DNA of 64,000 bases from Nelumbo lutea (GCA_022828595.1 JAKGHH010000004.1:58567421-58631420), one strand, 5' to 3'; counted from the first letter of the stretch, positions 31,860-44,155 are shown. Numbers and translations are program-made. The notes: generated by a model not told the origin, from the letters alone.

Positions 31860-32800
31860 TAAATACATTAAATACTAATTATTCCCCATTGATTCTAAGA
31901 GTAAGTAGACCTTTTTGCACATCAATTAAAGCATTACCAGTAACAAGAAAAGGTCTCCCTAAAATCAAGGGCATTGTCCTATCTTCCTCCGTATCCAACA
32001 ATGAAGTCAACAGGTATAATAAAATTGCCCACTTTGACTAAAACATCTTCTACTATTCCCCTAGAATATTTGGTACTTCTATTAGCTAATTGCAGAATAA
32101 TAGTAGTAGGTGTTAGTTCAAGCAATCCAAGTTTTTCAAAAATAAAATATGGCATTAGATTTATACTGGCACCTGAATCGCATAAAACTTTCTCAAACTC
32201 AGTATCTCCTATGGTGCAAGGAATAGAAAAACTCCCTGGGTCCTTGAGCTTTGGGGGCAATTTATTTTGAAGAATTGCTGAACATTCTTCATTCAATTTC
32301 ACCATTTCACATTCCTCCCATTTCCTTTTATTCGACATCACCTCTTTCAAAAATTTGGCATATTTTGGCATCTGTGACAATACATCAAGAAGAGGAAGGT
32401 TAATATGTATTTTTCTAAACACCTCTAAAAATTTTTCAAATTTTTTATCCAAGTTAGCTTTCAAAACTCTTTTAGGGTAGGGGAGAGGAAGTTTAATGGC
32501 ATCTAAATTTAGTTTAGGTGTACTCCCTGCGATCTCCATTTGTGAATCAGCTACATCAATTTTTTTATCAACATCCTTGATCTCGCCAATAATCTTTCCA
32601 CTTCTTAAGGCAATGGTGTTCACTTCCTCAAGCTGTTTGCCACTTCTCAAAGTAATTGCTTTGCAATGCTCCTTGGGATTGACTTCAGTTTTGCTAGGCA
32701 AAGTACCTTGAGCTCTTGCATTGAATGAACTAGCCATTTGACCTATTTGCATCTCCAAGTTCCTATTTTGGATAGCTATTTGATCAACCTTTACCTCCAA
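31860..32800 (-). pseudogene. Ath-1 Gag linker and aspartic protease
   Basis: The open frame 32800-31979 begins in the Gag-protease linker (NLEMQIGQMASSFNARAQGT, TEVNPKEHCKAITLRSGKQL). It continues with KFEKFLEVFRKIHINLPLLD and ECSAILQNKLPPKLKDPGSF, and reaches the protease active site LCDSGASINLMP. IILQLANRSTKYSRGIVEDV follows. It then shifts frame; the C-terminal protease segment PLILGRPFLVTGNALIDVQK is at about 31960-31885. The active-site DSGA is intact, but a frameshift separates it from the tail. Sequence and order are typical of Athila. Confidence 0.8.
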
Positions 32801-33124
32801 CCTGTCATATTGCTTTTACATCTTCTCAAACCTTTCAGAAGTAGCCCCAATGAATTTTTCAAAAGTTGTTTCATAGGAGGGTCTATTTTCTTGTGGTGCT
32901 TGGGCCTGATTTTGATTCCTTCGTTGAAAGTTATTTTGGAAAGGTTGCCTTTGGTTGCCTCCTTGGTTTCCTGGATTTTCTCATGCTAAGCTGGGGTGAT
33001 TCCTCGATTCAGAGTTGTAAGAATTTGAGCAAGGGTTATTTGGTTGCCGATTGGGATTATTGACAAACTGGACTTGCTCCATCCCATGACAATCTGAATT
33101 ATGGTGATTTCCCCCACAAGATTC

Positions 33125-34104
33125 TCACACTTTTGGATGGTTGGAGAGAACATTGATGTTCACTCGTTCCAAGGTCTTGGCTATTGCATCAACTTTGGAA
33201 GCAAGCAGAGAATACCCATCCACATCATAAACACCAACAACCTTTTTTGTAATGCTTCTTTCATTAGACCAATGGTAGTTATTAGCTGCCATTTCTTCAA
33301 GGAGAACATTTGCATCTATAGCATTCTTGTTCATGAGAGCCCCACCAGCTGCTGCATCAATCGTACTTCTCATTTGAGGGGAAAGACCATTATAGAACAT
33401 TTGTACTATCAACCAATTCAGGATACCGTGATGAGGACACTTTCTTTGTAAGTCTTTGAACCTTTCCATGCTTCATAGAGAGTTTCTCCATCAAACTGAG
33501 TAAAGCTGATGATGTCATGCCTCAATTTAGCAATTTTTCCTGGTGGGAAGTATTTTGCTAGAAATGCCTTTGTGAGCTGATCCCATGTAGTAATTGATCC
33601 CGAAGCATGAGAGATTAATCATGTTTTGGCTTTGTCTCTAAGAGAAAAAGGAAAAAGCCTAAGTCTAATGGCATCATCAGAAACGCCATTCATTTTGAAG
33701 GTATCACAGATCTCCTAGAAATTTTCCAAATGAGCATTGGCGTCTTCCATAACTCCTCCCCCGAACTGAGACTGCTGAACCATCTAAATGATTGCAAGTT
33801 TGATCTCAAAATTATTAGCTGCAATCGTTGGCCTTTCAATGCTAGGCTGAATGGTCAAAGTTGGTATGGCAAATTCGCACAAGGATCTGTTAGCGTCGTT
33901 TGCCATCTCCTCTTATTTTCTTATTCTCTCAAAAGCTTCTTGATTAATTTTTGTTCCTCCTTCCTGACTTTCTAGCTCCCTAGCCCTGTCTTCTTTTTTC
34001 TTTTTGAGCCTCTCCTTTTTGGTTTTATTTAATGCTTTGCACCTACGGTCAATTTCAAGATCTAGATCTTCTAATCGAGCATTTGGATCGCTTTGCATAA
34101 ACAC
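33125..34104 (-). pseudogene. Ath-1 Gag
   Basis: A start at 34104 gives a charged N-terminal region (MFMQSDPNARLEDLDLEIDR and a Lys/Glu-rich segment). Then, in broken frames, come the Gag core (EICDTFKMNGVSDDAIRLRL, FLAKYFPPGKIAKLRHD) and, at 33469-33125, LIVQMFYNGLSPQMRSTIDA and VLLEEMAANNYHW. These blocks are homologous to the Ath-2 Gag at 14841-15707. Several stops, including one in the capsid core, make it inactive. Confidence 0.75.
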
Positions 34105-34202
34105 CTAAAAGGCTATGCAATGAGCAAAACAAAAAGACAGATTTAAAAAAAAATTAAATAAGAGGTCTAACAAAATTTTTTTTTATATTGACAGTACTGC
34201 CT

Positions 34203-34220
34203 TCCCCAACAACGACGCCA
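34203..34220 (-). other. Ath-1 primer-binding site
   Basis: TGGCGTCGTTGTTGGGGA on the minus strand, six bases (AGTTTT) from the LTR end. It differs from the Ath-2 site at three positions. Confidence 0.8.
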
Positions 34221-34226
34221 AAAACT

Positions 34227-35712
34227 TGATATCTATAATTATATAACCCTAGCAAGTGCACTAGTATCAAGTAGTATAAAGATATTGTTCTCATGAGGAT
34301 TTAACAAAATAAGTATTAGAACTATAGCTTCCCTCAATTATTTGAACAACCGAATTCTAATAATAGGAACTACTGAAAATTAAAGATAGAAAAAGAAAGA
34401 ACATAAATAAAAACAAAGGCAATCAACGACTGAACTTGCAACGATTTAATTGAAAGCGCTAAGACTATTGGTCCACCTAACCATCCCAATGAACATCAAT
34501 TTATTAAATTAACCAAGATGATTTATTATTTTCATAAGCTGAAGTCTTTCCTAATTTATCTTATATTCCCTCCTAGGATATATTAGACCTACTTTTATCA
34601 AGTAACCCTTCGATCCCTCAATTAAAGTTCTCGAGATAGAAAGTGCATTAAATTCTATGAAAAACCTGTGTCATCAGATGAATCATGTATATATATTCCT
34701 ATATACCATTCAATTCACACTATGAATTATTTAGTCTTTTATATGAATTCCCCTTCCGGTTCATTCATATAAACCAAATCAACTAGGAGGTGGCCAAGCT
34801 CCTAATTGCATTACGCATAAAAACTCATAGACAATATGAAAATAAAAACAGCTTGACTAAATTAAATAAAAATCAATCAATGGTCGTGGTTAAACTTTCC
34901 ACAGCCCTAGCTACAAATAGATTAGTTCATGAAAAAGGAAAATAAACAAACAAGGTATAAGAAAGAACTCATGATGTCGCCCCTTGAGGTTGAGATCGAT
35001 GAACTTCTTCTCCTTGCCGCCGCTTTCCTCCTTTTCTCCTCCTGCATTGCCGACTGCCTTCTTAAAGGCTGACTTGGAGGATTTCTCCTTGATTGCTCCA
35101 GAAATTGATTGATTGATGCCTTGGTGCTGGTCCCCCCCTCCCCCGTTTATATAGCTTTAGGAGGAGGGACTGTTTCCAACTCCTTTTTGGAGTTCTTTCT
35201 CAAAAATAGAAAGTCCTAATTCCTAATGATTAGTTTAGATCTAATCCTATCCTATCTCTTATCTGGTAATCTCAATCTCTTTTATCTTTCTAGAATTACA
35301 TCAAAAAATTAAATCTGATGGGACTCGTTGCAATTTCCTTATTCTTGTATTCGTATTGGGTTTCCGCTGCGAACTAGGCTTCCCTATGAATTTGCTTAGA
35401 CTTTGGACCCGATTTTGACTTTGATGCAGTCTGAATCTATCAAAAAGCAAAACATGAAAGTTATAGATTTTTTCCTTTTCTTTCAAATTCATCTTGAATC
35501 ATCTCAATCGAAGACCAGATGAGAGAGTTATGCTCAGATTATTACGCAGTGCCAAAATTGTGCAAAATTACCCGATTAGCCTTGTTTTTCTCCTAACGCC
35601 TTCTTTCATGCCCTGAATCGAAATACAAGAATAATGAGTCCAATTAAGTATTAATTAAGTATAAAAGACTAAATATTTAGGGATAAAAATATAATAATTT
35701 TTATTCTTATCA
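34227..35712 (-). repeat. Ath-1 5' LTR
   Basis: 1486 bases, TGATAAGAA to GATATCA on the minus strand, followed on the plus strand by the TSD GCCTT at 35713. A minus-strand TATATAAA at 35146-35153 is a probable TATA box. Confidence 0.9.
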
Positions 35713-36226
35713 GCCTTTCATCATTAGCATGAAAATGGGTCCTTCAGTAATGAGGAAACACACCATAAAATTGGGCTATCCATTTGTTGTTGGATTTGTT
35801 GAAATGTTTCATAAGATGATAGGGGCATCATAGACCGATGTGAGAGGGGCTTATCCTAAAATGGAAGACTCTCTCATGGTACCTTGGCGTTCACGAATAT
35901 TATGGTTGAGCACTCATTGGACAGAAATGTTTAACCTAAAATGGCAATGAATCTTGTCCGACAAAGGCCAAAGGGAAAACTCATACAATGAGTGGATATA
36001 ATCCATCACAGAAAGGTGGTGGGGTTATGCAGCTGTAACAGTTGGTTCCATGCACCCTATGTGATTTCCCACATTTCTAGAGACATAATTCGCAGTCTCC
36101 GTCACTGAGATAGGAGGAAAATCTTAGAAATGAACAAATGAGAATGGAACATAGATTAAAAGCCATATCTATGTGGATAACATGAATCAAATTAGGTTGT
36201 GGACTAATGTTTGCTTTTTATCAGAA
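35713..36226 (+). other. Cop-1 leader, second part
   Basis: Continues the leader broken at 7678 and aligns with 53414-53924 of Cop-4 (TCATCATTAGCATGA onward). Ends at the gag ATG at 36227. Confidence 0.8.
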
Positions 36227-39200
36227 ATGACAAATGGACAATTCGCTAAACTGTTGGATGACAACAAACTTAAGAGACCAAACTATGTTGACCGGTACTG
36301 TAACCTTATGCTAGTCCTCACTTCAGAGAAGTTGGACAAAGTAGCTAAGAATCCTGCCTCGGAACGTCCGGGTGATAGGGCTTCTAAGGCCCGTAGGAGG
36401 GACTATCAGGAATGGAAAGAGAAAAATTCCCTAGTCTGCTGCTACATCATAGCCTTCTTGGATAATTCGATACAACGACAGTTCAATCAGATCAAATTGT
36501 CCAAGGATATCTTGCATAGTCTAAGGACGATGTACGAAGAGCAGAATCGTTTTACTAGGCAGAAGGTCTTAAAACAGTTCATGGCCGCGCAGATGTCCAA
36601 GAACTAGCAGGTTCATGACCATTGTGTAAAGATGATGGGTTATATTAATGAACTTGAGGCTCTTGGATCCAGGTTTGACCATGTCATGAAGGTGGACGCC
36701 ATCCTAAATTCTTTGTTTCCTTTCTTCAAACAGTTCATCATGAACTACAACATGAACAAGTTAAATGTTAGCATTCAAGAACTCAGCAATATATTGCAGA
36801 GGGCTGAAAAACTGATAAAGAAGGATGAGCCCATTGTTATGCTTGTTGAAGCTAGCAAATCAGGCAGTAAGAAGAGGAAGGCAAAGAGAAAGCCTCAGAA
36901 GAAAGCTGCCAAGTCCAAAAGGCAGAAGAAAGATAGAGCATCAGATGCTAATCACTTTTGCAAGCAGACCGGCCATTGGAAGAGGAACTATCCTCAGTAC
37001 CTGGAATCCAAGAAACAAGGTAATTTCGAATCCAGTGTCATAGAAACCAATTTGTTGGTAACTTCTACTTCCTAGTGTATTGACTCTGGGGTTTCGACTC
37101 ATGCATGTAACTCACTGTAGGGGTTCAGGATAAGTAGAAGACTGAGTGATGGAGAAGTAACTCCTTACTTGGGGACTTCTACAAGTGTTGCAGCAACAAC
37201 TGTAGAAACTTTAGAGTTAAATTTCAGAGAAGGAACTATTGTATTAAAAGATTGTCTTTCTGTACAGAATTTGAGAAGAAATTTGATTTTTGTTTCAAAA
37301 CTATGTGCAGATGGATATTCTGTTCTTTTTAGTAATACGATTACTATTAAAAGAAATAACAAATTCCTCGCATACAGAGAACATGAGAATGGTCTCTATG
37401 TTTTCCATCATTCTTTGGAAACAAACATAACCGAAACTATGTCGGGTGACATCCCCAAGAAAAGAACCCATGATACAGTTAATCTCATGTGCCTATGGCA
37501 TTACCGACTTGGCCATATTAACATAGATCATATCACAAGTTTGGTAAAGGATGGTCCTTCGGATTTTCTAATTGTAGAAGATCTTCCAACTTGTGAACCT
37601 TGCCTTCAGGGTAAGATGACGAAACAACCATTTAACGGTAAGCCTAAAAGTTGTACAAGCACGCTTGACCTTATATATACTGATGTATGTGGTCCCGTGA
37701 GTGCTAGGACATGTAACCAGCACATTTATTTTATTACATTCATCGATGATTACTCTCGGTATGGTTTCATGTACCTAATGATACACAAGTCTGGATCATT
37801 TGAAAAGTTCAAAGAGTTCAGACAAAAGGTTAAGAAGCAGTTAGGGAGAGAAATTAAGACCCTTCGATCAGATCGAGGTGGCGAGTATCTCTCTGACGAA
37901 TTCAGGGACTATTTAAAGGTCAATGGGATAGTATCACAGCTAACTCCTCCTACTACACCACAACTAAATAGTGTGTTAGAGAGGAGGAACAGGACTTTAT
38001 CGGATATGGTCTGATCACTTCTCGTACACTCAGAGTTGCCCACATCCTTTTGGGGTTACGCATTAGAGACTGCGATATACGTGCTAAACCAGGTTCCAAC
38101 CAAATTAGTTCCGAAGACTCCTTATGAGCTTTAGACTGAAAAGAAACCAAGTGTAAGACACTTGAAGATTTGGGGTTGTCCAGTACATGTTAAAAGAATG
38201 GGTATGGACAAATTGGAATCCAAGACCAGTCGTTGCCTATTCATAGGCTACCCCAAAGGCTCTGTGGGTTACCTATTCTGTAACTCAGGAGAATAGAAAG
38301 TGTTTTGTAGTCGAAATGCACATTTCTTGGAGGATGATTATATCCTGAACAATCATCGTGAAGAAGTTGATCTTGATGAGGAGAGCTCAGGGGTAGTGGG
38401 AGATGTCCCACAAGTTCCAAGTAATGACCAACCTAGAAGATCTACCTGGGTTTCTAGGCGTCTAGTTCATTTCGGTTATGACTAGGATAGTTACCTGGTG
38501 GAAGTTACGACCAGTGAGGAGGATCTCGTGACTTATACGAAAGACATGTTGGAAATAGATTCCTTGAAGTGGGTAGATGGCATGAGAGCTGTGATGGACT
38601 CAATGGAGACCAATGGAGTCTAGACTCTGGTAGATCTGCCCCTAGGGTAAAAGCAATTGGTTGCAAATGGATCTATAAGAGGAAGAAGGGCCCCGATGGT
38701 AAGGTTGAAACCTACAAGGCTCATCTTGTGGCGAAAGGGTACACTCAGAAAGAGGGAATCAATTATGAGGAAACCTTTCGTCGGTGGCCATGCTTAAATT
38801 GATTAGGATCCTGCTAGTTGTAGTAACATACCACGATTGCGAGATTTGGCAAATGGATGTCAAAACTGCATTCCTGAATGAAGATCTTAGTGAAAATATC
38901 ATGCAACAACCACAAGGTTTCATAGTTGCAGGTCAGGAACACATGGTATGTAAGTTAAACCAATCCATATATGGACTTAAGCAAGCTTCTAGGAGTTGGA
39001 ACATCCGGTTTGACTCTACCATCAAAAAGTTTGACTTTGAGCAAAATCCGAATGAGCCCTGTGTTTATAGGAAATCTAGTGGGGATAAGATTGCGTTCTT
39101 AGTTCTGTATGTAGATGACATTCTACTCATTGGGATAATGTAGGAATGTTGACTACAGTGAAAGTATGATTTTCGTAGCAATTCTCCATGAAAGATATTG

Positions 39201-39683
39201 GAGAAGCCTCCTATATACTAGGTCTTCAGCTCTATAGAGATAGATTAAAGAGGATAATAGAATTATCTCAATCTGCTTACATTGACAAGATAGTCAAGAG
39301 ATACAGCATGGAGAACTCCAAGAAAGGAAATGTTCCTTTCAGGCATGGTGTCACTCTCTCCAAAGGAATGTCTCCCAAGACTCCCGAGGAGATTGAGGGC
39401 ATGAAGGACGTTCCCTATGCCTCAGTCGTAGGAAGCATCATGTATGTCATGCTATGCACTTGTCCTGACATCGCTCAGGCAATGAGTGTGGTAAGCAGAT
39501 TCCAGTCAAACCCAAGGCAGGAGCATTGGACTGTAATGAAAAACATACTCAAATACTTTCGAAGGACAAAAGAGTTAGGTCTGGTATTCGATGGTAGTTC
39601 ACTACAGATCCAAGGGTATATTGATGCCGACTTCCAGTTAGATCCAGATGATAAAAAGTCTACATTTGTATACATTTTCACAA
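36227..39683 (+). pseudogene. Cop-1 Gag-Pol, decayed and 3' truncated
   Basis: Starts [15 protein letters not shown] and follows Cop-2 Gag-Pol throughout. In-frame stops occur near 36605, 37075, 37117, 38013 and elsewhere, with frameshifts in RT. The zinc knuckle has lost two Cys (NHFCKQTGHWKRNY). The protease reads CIDSGVSTHAC. Integrase keeps [14 protein letters not shown] and LERRNRT. RT keeps DVKTAFLN, and YVDDILLIG is followed by a frameshift near 39140. RNase H starts (YIDADFQLDP) but the frame runs directly into the 3' LTR at about 39683, so roughly the last 130 residues are deleted. Confidence 0.85.
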
Positions 39684-41572
39684 CAGTGTATGCCCTTAGC
39701 TCTAATTAGAATGATGTACATTATGACATTTAATGTAAATGAATAATGTACATATTTGATTCATGTTATTATGGTGCATTTCTGTATAATACCTTTAAAT
39801 TTGACATATATGAGACTCGTGTTAGTTTAGAATCTTCACAGCTGTTGGATAGATCTAGGGAGATTTATCTGGCCAAGGCTAACACTGATGTGCCGCCAAG
39901 TTGGTTGGGGTTGCTTGTCTCAGCTGCTAGGGTGAGACCTGAGGTACATGCAGTGTGGGTTTTCTTGAAACCCTTAACCAGACCAGAATTCCAGTATTGC
40001 TTTGGACCTTGGAGATATATGGGAAAAACCAGAATGTTACACCTGACCCCTAGACTCGATTATGATACTGCACTAGGAGTCGGATTGGGCTGCCAATCAG
40101 TGAGATCCTTAGAGGGGGTCAAAACCTGGGTATATTGGGACAGTCCGAGAATTCAACTGAGTGGGTGATCATAGTGACAGGATCAGCCCCTTTGTCAAAC
40201 AAAGTGAATGATCAGGGATGCACTCTCTCTGATGGAAACCAAAGCTGCCGGCAGCCGATTTCAACCATTGAAATTTGTTTTGCAAAATATTATATATATA
40301 TTATGGTTTCAAAATTTTTGCAAAAGGTTTTAATTCCCAGGATCCATGTGAGTAAAGAATGCAGCACTGTTCCTTGTAGCCGAGGGAGAGGTCCTCTCTT
40401 GTCGAGCAGTGTTTGAACATTATGGGCTGAGAGGTTAAGTGTAAGACCATTGAGGGTAATACCTGATGGGCTAATCTTGCATCTGCCCACAGTCCTTGGG
40501 TTTTTATAAGGTGGCTTGACCCAAGGACCATTTAGTGTAAATGTTGGGCCCATTAAGAGCCCATGGTGATGGACTCAGGGGTTCACTGTCTCCTATATTG
40601 AGTTTGGCCAGGCCTTGTAACAGAGGTTGGGCTGAACCCATGTGGTTGATGTGTAGATCAATGTTTGGGTCCCATACCATACAAGGATACCCAACTAGGC
40701 AATAGTTTGGAGGATAAGTGAGCACATGGACTTAATGGGCCTAAAAGTCAATTTGAACTGGTTTAATATGATTAATTAAAGAGGGGCGGTTTTGGGATTT
40801 AGATCAGAAAATAGGATAAGGGAATGTCCCTATCCACTCAGAGAGTCCAGATCCAAATAGATATTTGGATTAGGAAACTCCTAATCAGATTAGGAGGGCT
40901 GATTTTTATCTACAGATAAGATAAGGGATTATCCTTATCTCTTAAAAAGAGTCCAGATCCAAATACAAGATTTGGATTAGGAAACTCCTAATGGGATTAG
41001 GAGAAGCTCTCTTTAAGGCTATAAATAGAGAACGACGAACCCTAGTTCACCCATTGGATTACTGATTCAAGAGAGAAGACAACTGCAGTTGGACTGATGC
41101 CATCTTCTACTCTTGTCTTCTCCAGTTATTGTTGCCATTGCCAGTTTGATCTCCACCTGTAGGAGCGATTAAGAAAGGTTCTTGATATCAGTTTTTGGGA
41201 GAAAAACTGATCTGAAGTTGTGCTCACTTGCCCTCCATCAGATTCTTAGTGAAGAATCAAGTTCTTGCTGAAGAACCACCCGGATGATTCTGCTCCACCC
41301 TATACTATGTCATCTTCAGTTGGAGCAGTCTTTGGTGATATCCTTGGGTGTGAACACCTTCACTGGGAGTTACTACTACTCTATATCAGGTATATCTCTC
41401 TCCTACCTTTTGGTTTCAAATCTGGTTTGGTTTCGGTTCAATATTGATCATTGAAAATGCGGTTTTCTAAAATAGGGAATGTGATTCCCACATGGGAGAG
41501 AGAAATTTTGAAATTTCACCCAACCTACCTACAGGGTTCGGCCATCCATATGATGGATCTCTCATCCCTTCA
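39684..41572 (+). repeat. Cop-1 3' LTR
   Basis: Begins at about GTGTATGCCC, lacking the first dozen bases of the LTR because of the deletion that also removed the end of pol. Ends CCCTTCA at 41572. A probable TATA box, TATAAATA, is at 41020-41027. Confidence 0.85.
41020..41027 (+). promoter_or_regulatory. Probable LTR TATA box
   Basis: TATAAATA in GGCTATAAATAGAGAACGA within the Cop-1 3' LTR. Sister LTRs have TATAAAAT at 51590. The position fits the U3 promoter of the family. Confidence 0.45.
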
Positions 41573-43217
41573 ACCTTGACCCTATGCAAGCATCCTCACT
41601 CAGCCCCAAAGTCAACATGCTCGTCGGCTGCCACCTCCTGTTGCATGGGCTGTTGAGTGCCACCCTGTCCCTTGGCCGTGCCTACCACCTTGGCTACCTT
41701 CTTGCTCGAAACGCAAGGACCTAGTTAGCTGATGTTGAAGTTGGGGAAGAATGCCACCACTTGAGCTTGGATGTCCTTGATCCCCTTTAGATAGGAAGAG
41801 GCATCAAACTTGGCCAATTCCTCCTTGTAGGCCTCTGAGGCCTTGTACTCCATAGCTCGGATGGATGCCTCCTGAAATCTCTGCTCCACCTTGTCTAGTG
41901 AGGTTATGGCGGCCCTCATCTACTCCCTCTTGGCTGCCACATCAGCCTCAAACTTCTTATGACACTCGTGTTCCCCATAAGCCATCTCCACAATGGCCTC
42001 TCGGTTGGCCCACTCCTTAGCCAACTAGCGCTTTAGCTGTTCGATCTCCTCTTGCAACATCCATAGTTGTTGTATCATTACCTCCATTTTTTTTAGAATC
42101 CGACAACACAAGAAGATATTTACCTCGGCCAGCTTGTCGAGTAACATGTCTAGGACATCCTAGGGGGGAGACTTGGGTCCATGACTGATGATCTCCAGGA
42201 AGAAGCATGCCAGTGATTGAGAAGCGACCGACGCCTGCGCTGCTCAGAGAGTCATCCTCCCTAACTGTAGTAGGATGTCATCCCCCGGGTCCAAGGAGTG
42301 AGGCCCTGACTGCCAAGATCCCCCACCCTTAGCTCGGCAGTCCTTCACCACAACCCTATTCGCACTCAGATCTTAAGGAACATCGGCCGATCGATTGGGT
42401 GTGGCCGCCTTTGTCTTCTCAACCTTGGCATTTCCCTTTGGCCGAGGCAGTTCCTTCTCGCTTAGCCTCCATGAAGGTCCCTCGGTCGGGCCCTTCCTAG
42501 ACTTTGCCATCGCATCTTGCAAAAGTCTCTCTTTCAAGATACCATCCATTTCTACAACCAATGAAGACGACAAATGTTAGAAGAATGACAATGAACAATA
42601 AACAAGTGATACAACTAGCCGACAGAAGTTGTGCCTACACCAAGGGGGGCAAGACTGAGGCCACCCAACACCAAGGCCTCCTCCGCCAGTAAGGGTCTAG
42701 CATGAATCATTTCAGTTAGTCGAATCCAATTTATCATGGATGACTCCTCCTCACAACTGTACGACCTGATCCTCTCAGCCAATAAATCTGGCATTCCCAA
42801 TTAGACTGGAGGAACCATCCATGTGGGTAGCTAATGAAGAAAAACTTCTTCTTTCAGTTGTGGACAGATGATGGGTTGTCCACTATCCTAGAAGTACCAC
42901 AGACCTTCCCCGTAAGGATGCTTCCTCAATGCGAACAAACCCCAGAAGACTTTCAGGGTCACGAACACATCTCGGAGGCAGGTTATCACCAACACGGCCA
43001 CTATGGTCCTAATGGCATTTGGAGCAAGCTGGTTGAGGGAAATGTTAGTAGTTAAGGATTTTTGGGATGAGGGTAGGCAAAGAAAAATGAAGACTGAAGT
43101 TGAGGTAGTGCTCGTGCACACCTCCCCCTCGGCAAGCTGCCACGGTAAATCACCCACGTAGGGGAATCTAACCCTATAGCCCCCTAGGATGTGATAAATC
43201 TTGGATAGAGTCCTCAT
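41573..43217 (-). pseudogene. Antisense ORF remnants of the outer Tat-like element
   Basis: Minus-strand open pieces occur at 43217-42888, 42800-42615, 42573-42373, 42208-42017 and 41919-41725. They read as consecutive parts of one protein. The first has a Ser/Thr-rich and hydrophobic segment (TSTSVFIFLCLPSS), the second EESSMINWIRLTEMIHARPL, and the last an amphipathic helical stretch (SLDKVEQRFQEASIRAMEYK). No catalytic motif was recognised. Tat-lineage elements are known to carry an antisense ORF of unknown function between pol and the 3' LTR, and position and orientation fit. The pieces are separated by stops, so the gene is dead here or was spliced. Confidence 0.5.
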
Positions 43218-43774
43218 TTGCTCTTTGCCGATCTCACTACGATCACAGGTGAAGACTCAAGGTTTGATCAAATGGTGAAGACTCACTCAATCAACATCCC
43301 TATTTAAAGAAAAATGTACGACTCAAATCTCTTTGATCCAAACGAGCTACCTAATCTGATATCCCAAATCGAAGGAATGAGCCAGTTTGCCTATTAGCTC
43401 CAGGTCAAGAACAACCCAAACTGGATGCCCCTCCACACTGTTTCACGCACAGCCTCGATCGGTCAACACCAATGCCCGTCTCGTGTACGAACCTGCACCG
43501 AATGACGTCAATACTCGTACGGGGCATGACCGGTGAATGCGGACATCCCACACCCATGTTGTACACGGTCACGCATTCTCAACCCATAACAATCCTTTAC
43601 TGAGATGGAGAGCAAATAGAGAAACAATCACCACACAACTGCCAAGAAGAGTCCTCTACAGCCGAGGTCGATGCCTCCACGCAAATTCATTGTACTCTCT
43701 TCAACCGAAGCCAATGTCTCCACACAACACACCATCCAACATCGACCATTACAGCCTCAAGAGTGGGGGGAAAG
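43218..43774 (+). other. Spacer and polypurine tract of the Tat-like element
   Basis: No coding signal. It ends with AAGAGTGGGGGGAAAG at 43759-43774, the polypurine tract next to the 3' LTR. Confidence 0.6.
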
Positions 43775-44155
43775 TGATGTAGGGATACTTGGCAGGCCTC
43801 AGATCACACCACATGGTGTCGACTAGATCAAATCCTAACTGCACATCACCAATTGCTTTTAACCACTCCTAAGGCAAGGTTAGCTATAAAAGGGGGTACT
43901 CACCTCAAGGTAAGCATATTTAGAATCCCAAGAGAATCATCTTGGCTATTAAGGACTAAGATCTGGACTCTCGTCTCTTGCTTAGTCCGACCCCTCTTAA
44001 GCCCTCAGCTAACTTGAACCATCGAAGTCTTCACCCCTGGGGTAACACCCAGGGCCTTTGATGTGTTCTCTTCTCTTGTTTACAGATCAGACCTGTCAGC
44101 CTCAAACACTAGTGAAATCACCTTGTTGCCCTCGGCCTCATATTTGGCAGCAACA
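43775..44155 (+). repeat. Tat-like element 3' LTR
   Basis: Starts TGATGTAGGG after the polypurine tract and most likely ends TTTGGCAGCAACA near 44155, giving about 380 bases. The right end is inferred from the CA dinucleotide and the change to AT-rich sequence; the partner LTR is outside the window. Confidence 0.55.

Larger units (their letters stand above)
7679..35712 (-). mobile_element. Ath-1: Athila-like Gypsy element lacking RT and integrase
   Basis: The two LTRs are 34227-35712 (5', minus orientation) and 7679-9113 continued at 30577-30647 (3', split). The TSD is GCCTT at 7674-7678 and 35713-35717. The primer site next to the 5' LTR reads TGGCGTCGTTGTTGGGGA on the minus strand. The internal part (30648-34226) carries only Gag, protease and a short linker; no reverse transcriptase or integrase is present. 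It is therefore a non-autonomous deletion derivative of the Athila type. It sits inside the Cop-1 leader, so it is younger than Cop-1. Confidence 0.85.
4792..41572 (+). mobile_element. Cop-1: Ty1/Copia element inserted in the Tat-like element
   Basis: The element begins TGTTAGACG at 4792 and ends CCCTTCA at 41572. Flanks are GCCTT on the left and ACCTT on the right, a 4-of-5 match consistent with an aged 5-bp TSD. Order is 5' LTR, degenerate initiator-Met primer site, leader, gag-pol and 3' LTR, all plus strand. The leader is split at 7678/35718 by Ath-1. It shares LTR, leader and protein with Cop-2, Cop-3 and Cop-4, so four members of one family are in the window. Gag-pol is a pseudogene and its C-terminal part is deleted at the 3' LTR junction. 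Confidence 0.85.
1..44155 (+). mobile_element. Outer Tat/Retand-like Ty3/Gypsy element, decayed and interrupted
   Basis: The left edge is outside the window. Protease, reverse transcriptase, RNase H and integrase remnants occur in that order on the plus strand at 1-3941, which is Gypsy order. After the interruption by the Copia element at 4792-41572 the sequence resumes with minus-strand ORF remnants, a polypurine tract ending at 43774, and an LTR starting TGATGTAGGG at 43775. An antisense ORF between pol and the 3' LTR is known for Tat-lineage elements such as Retand and Grande, which supports the lineage call. All ORFs are broken by stops and frameshifts, so this is an old inactive copy. 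That the two outer parts belong to one element is inferred from the Copia insertion site. Confidence 0.75.
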
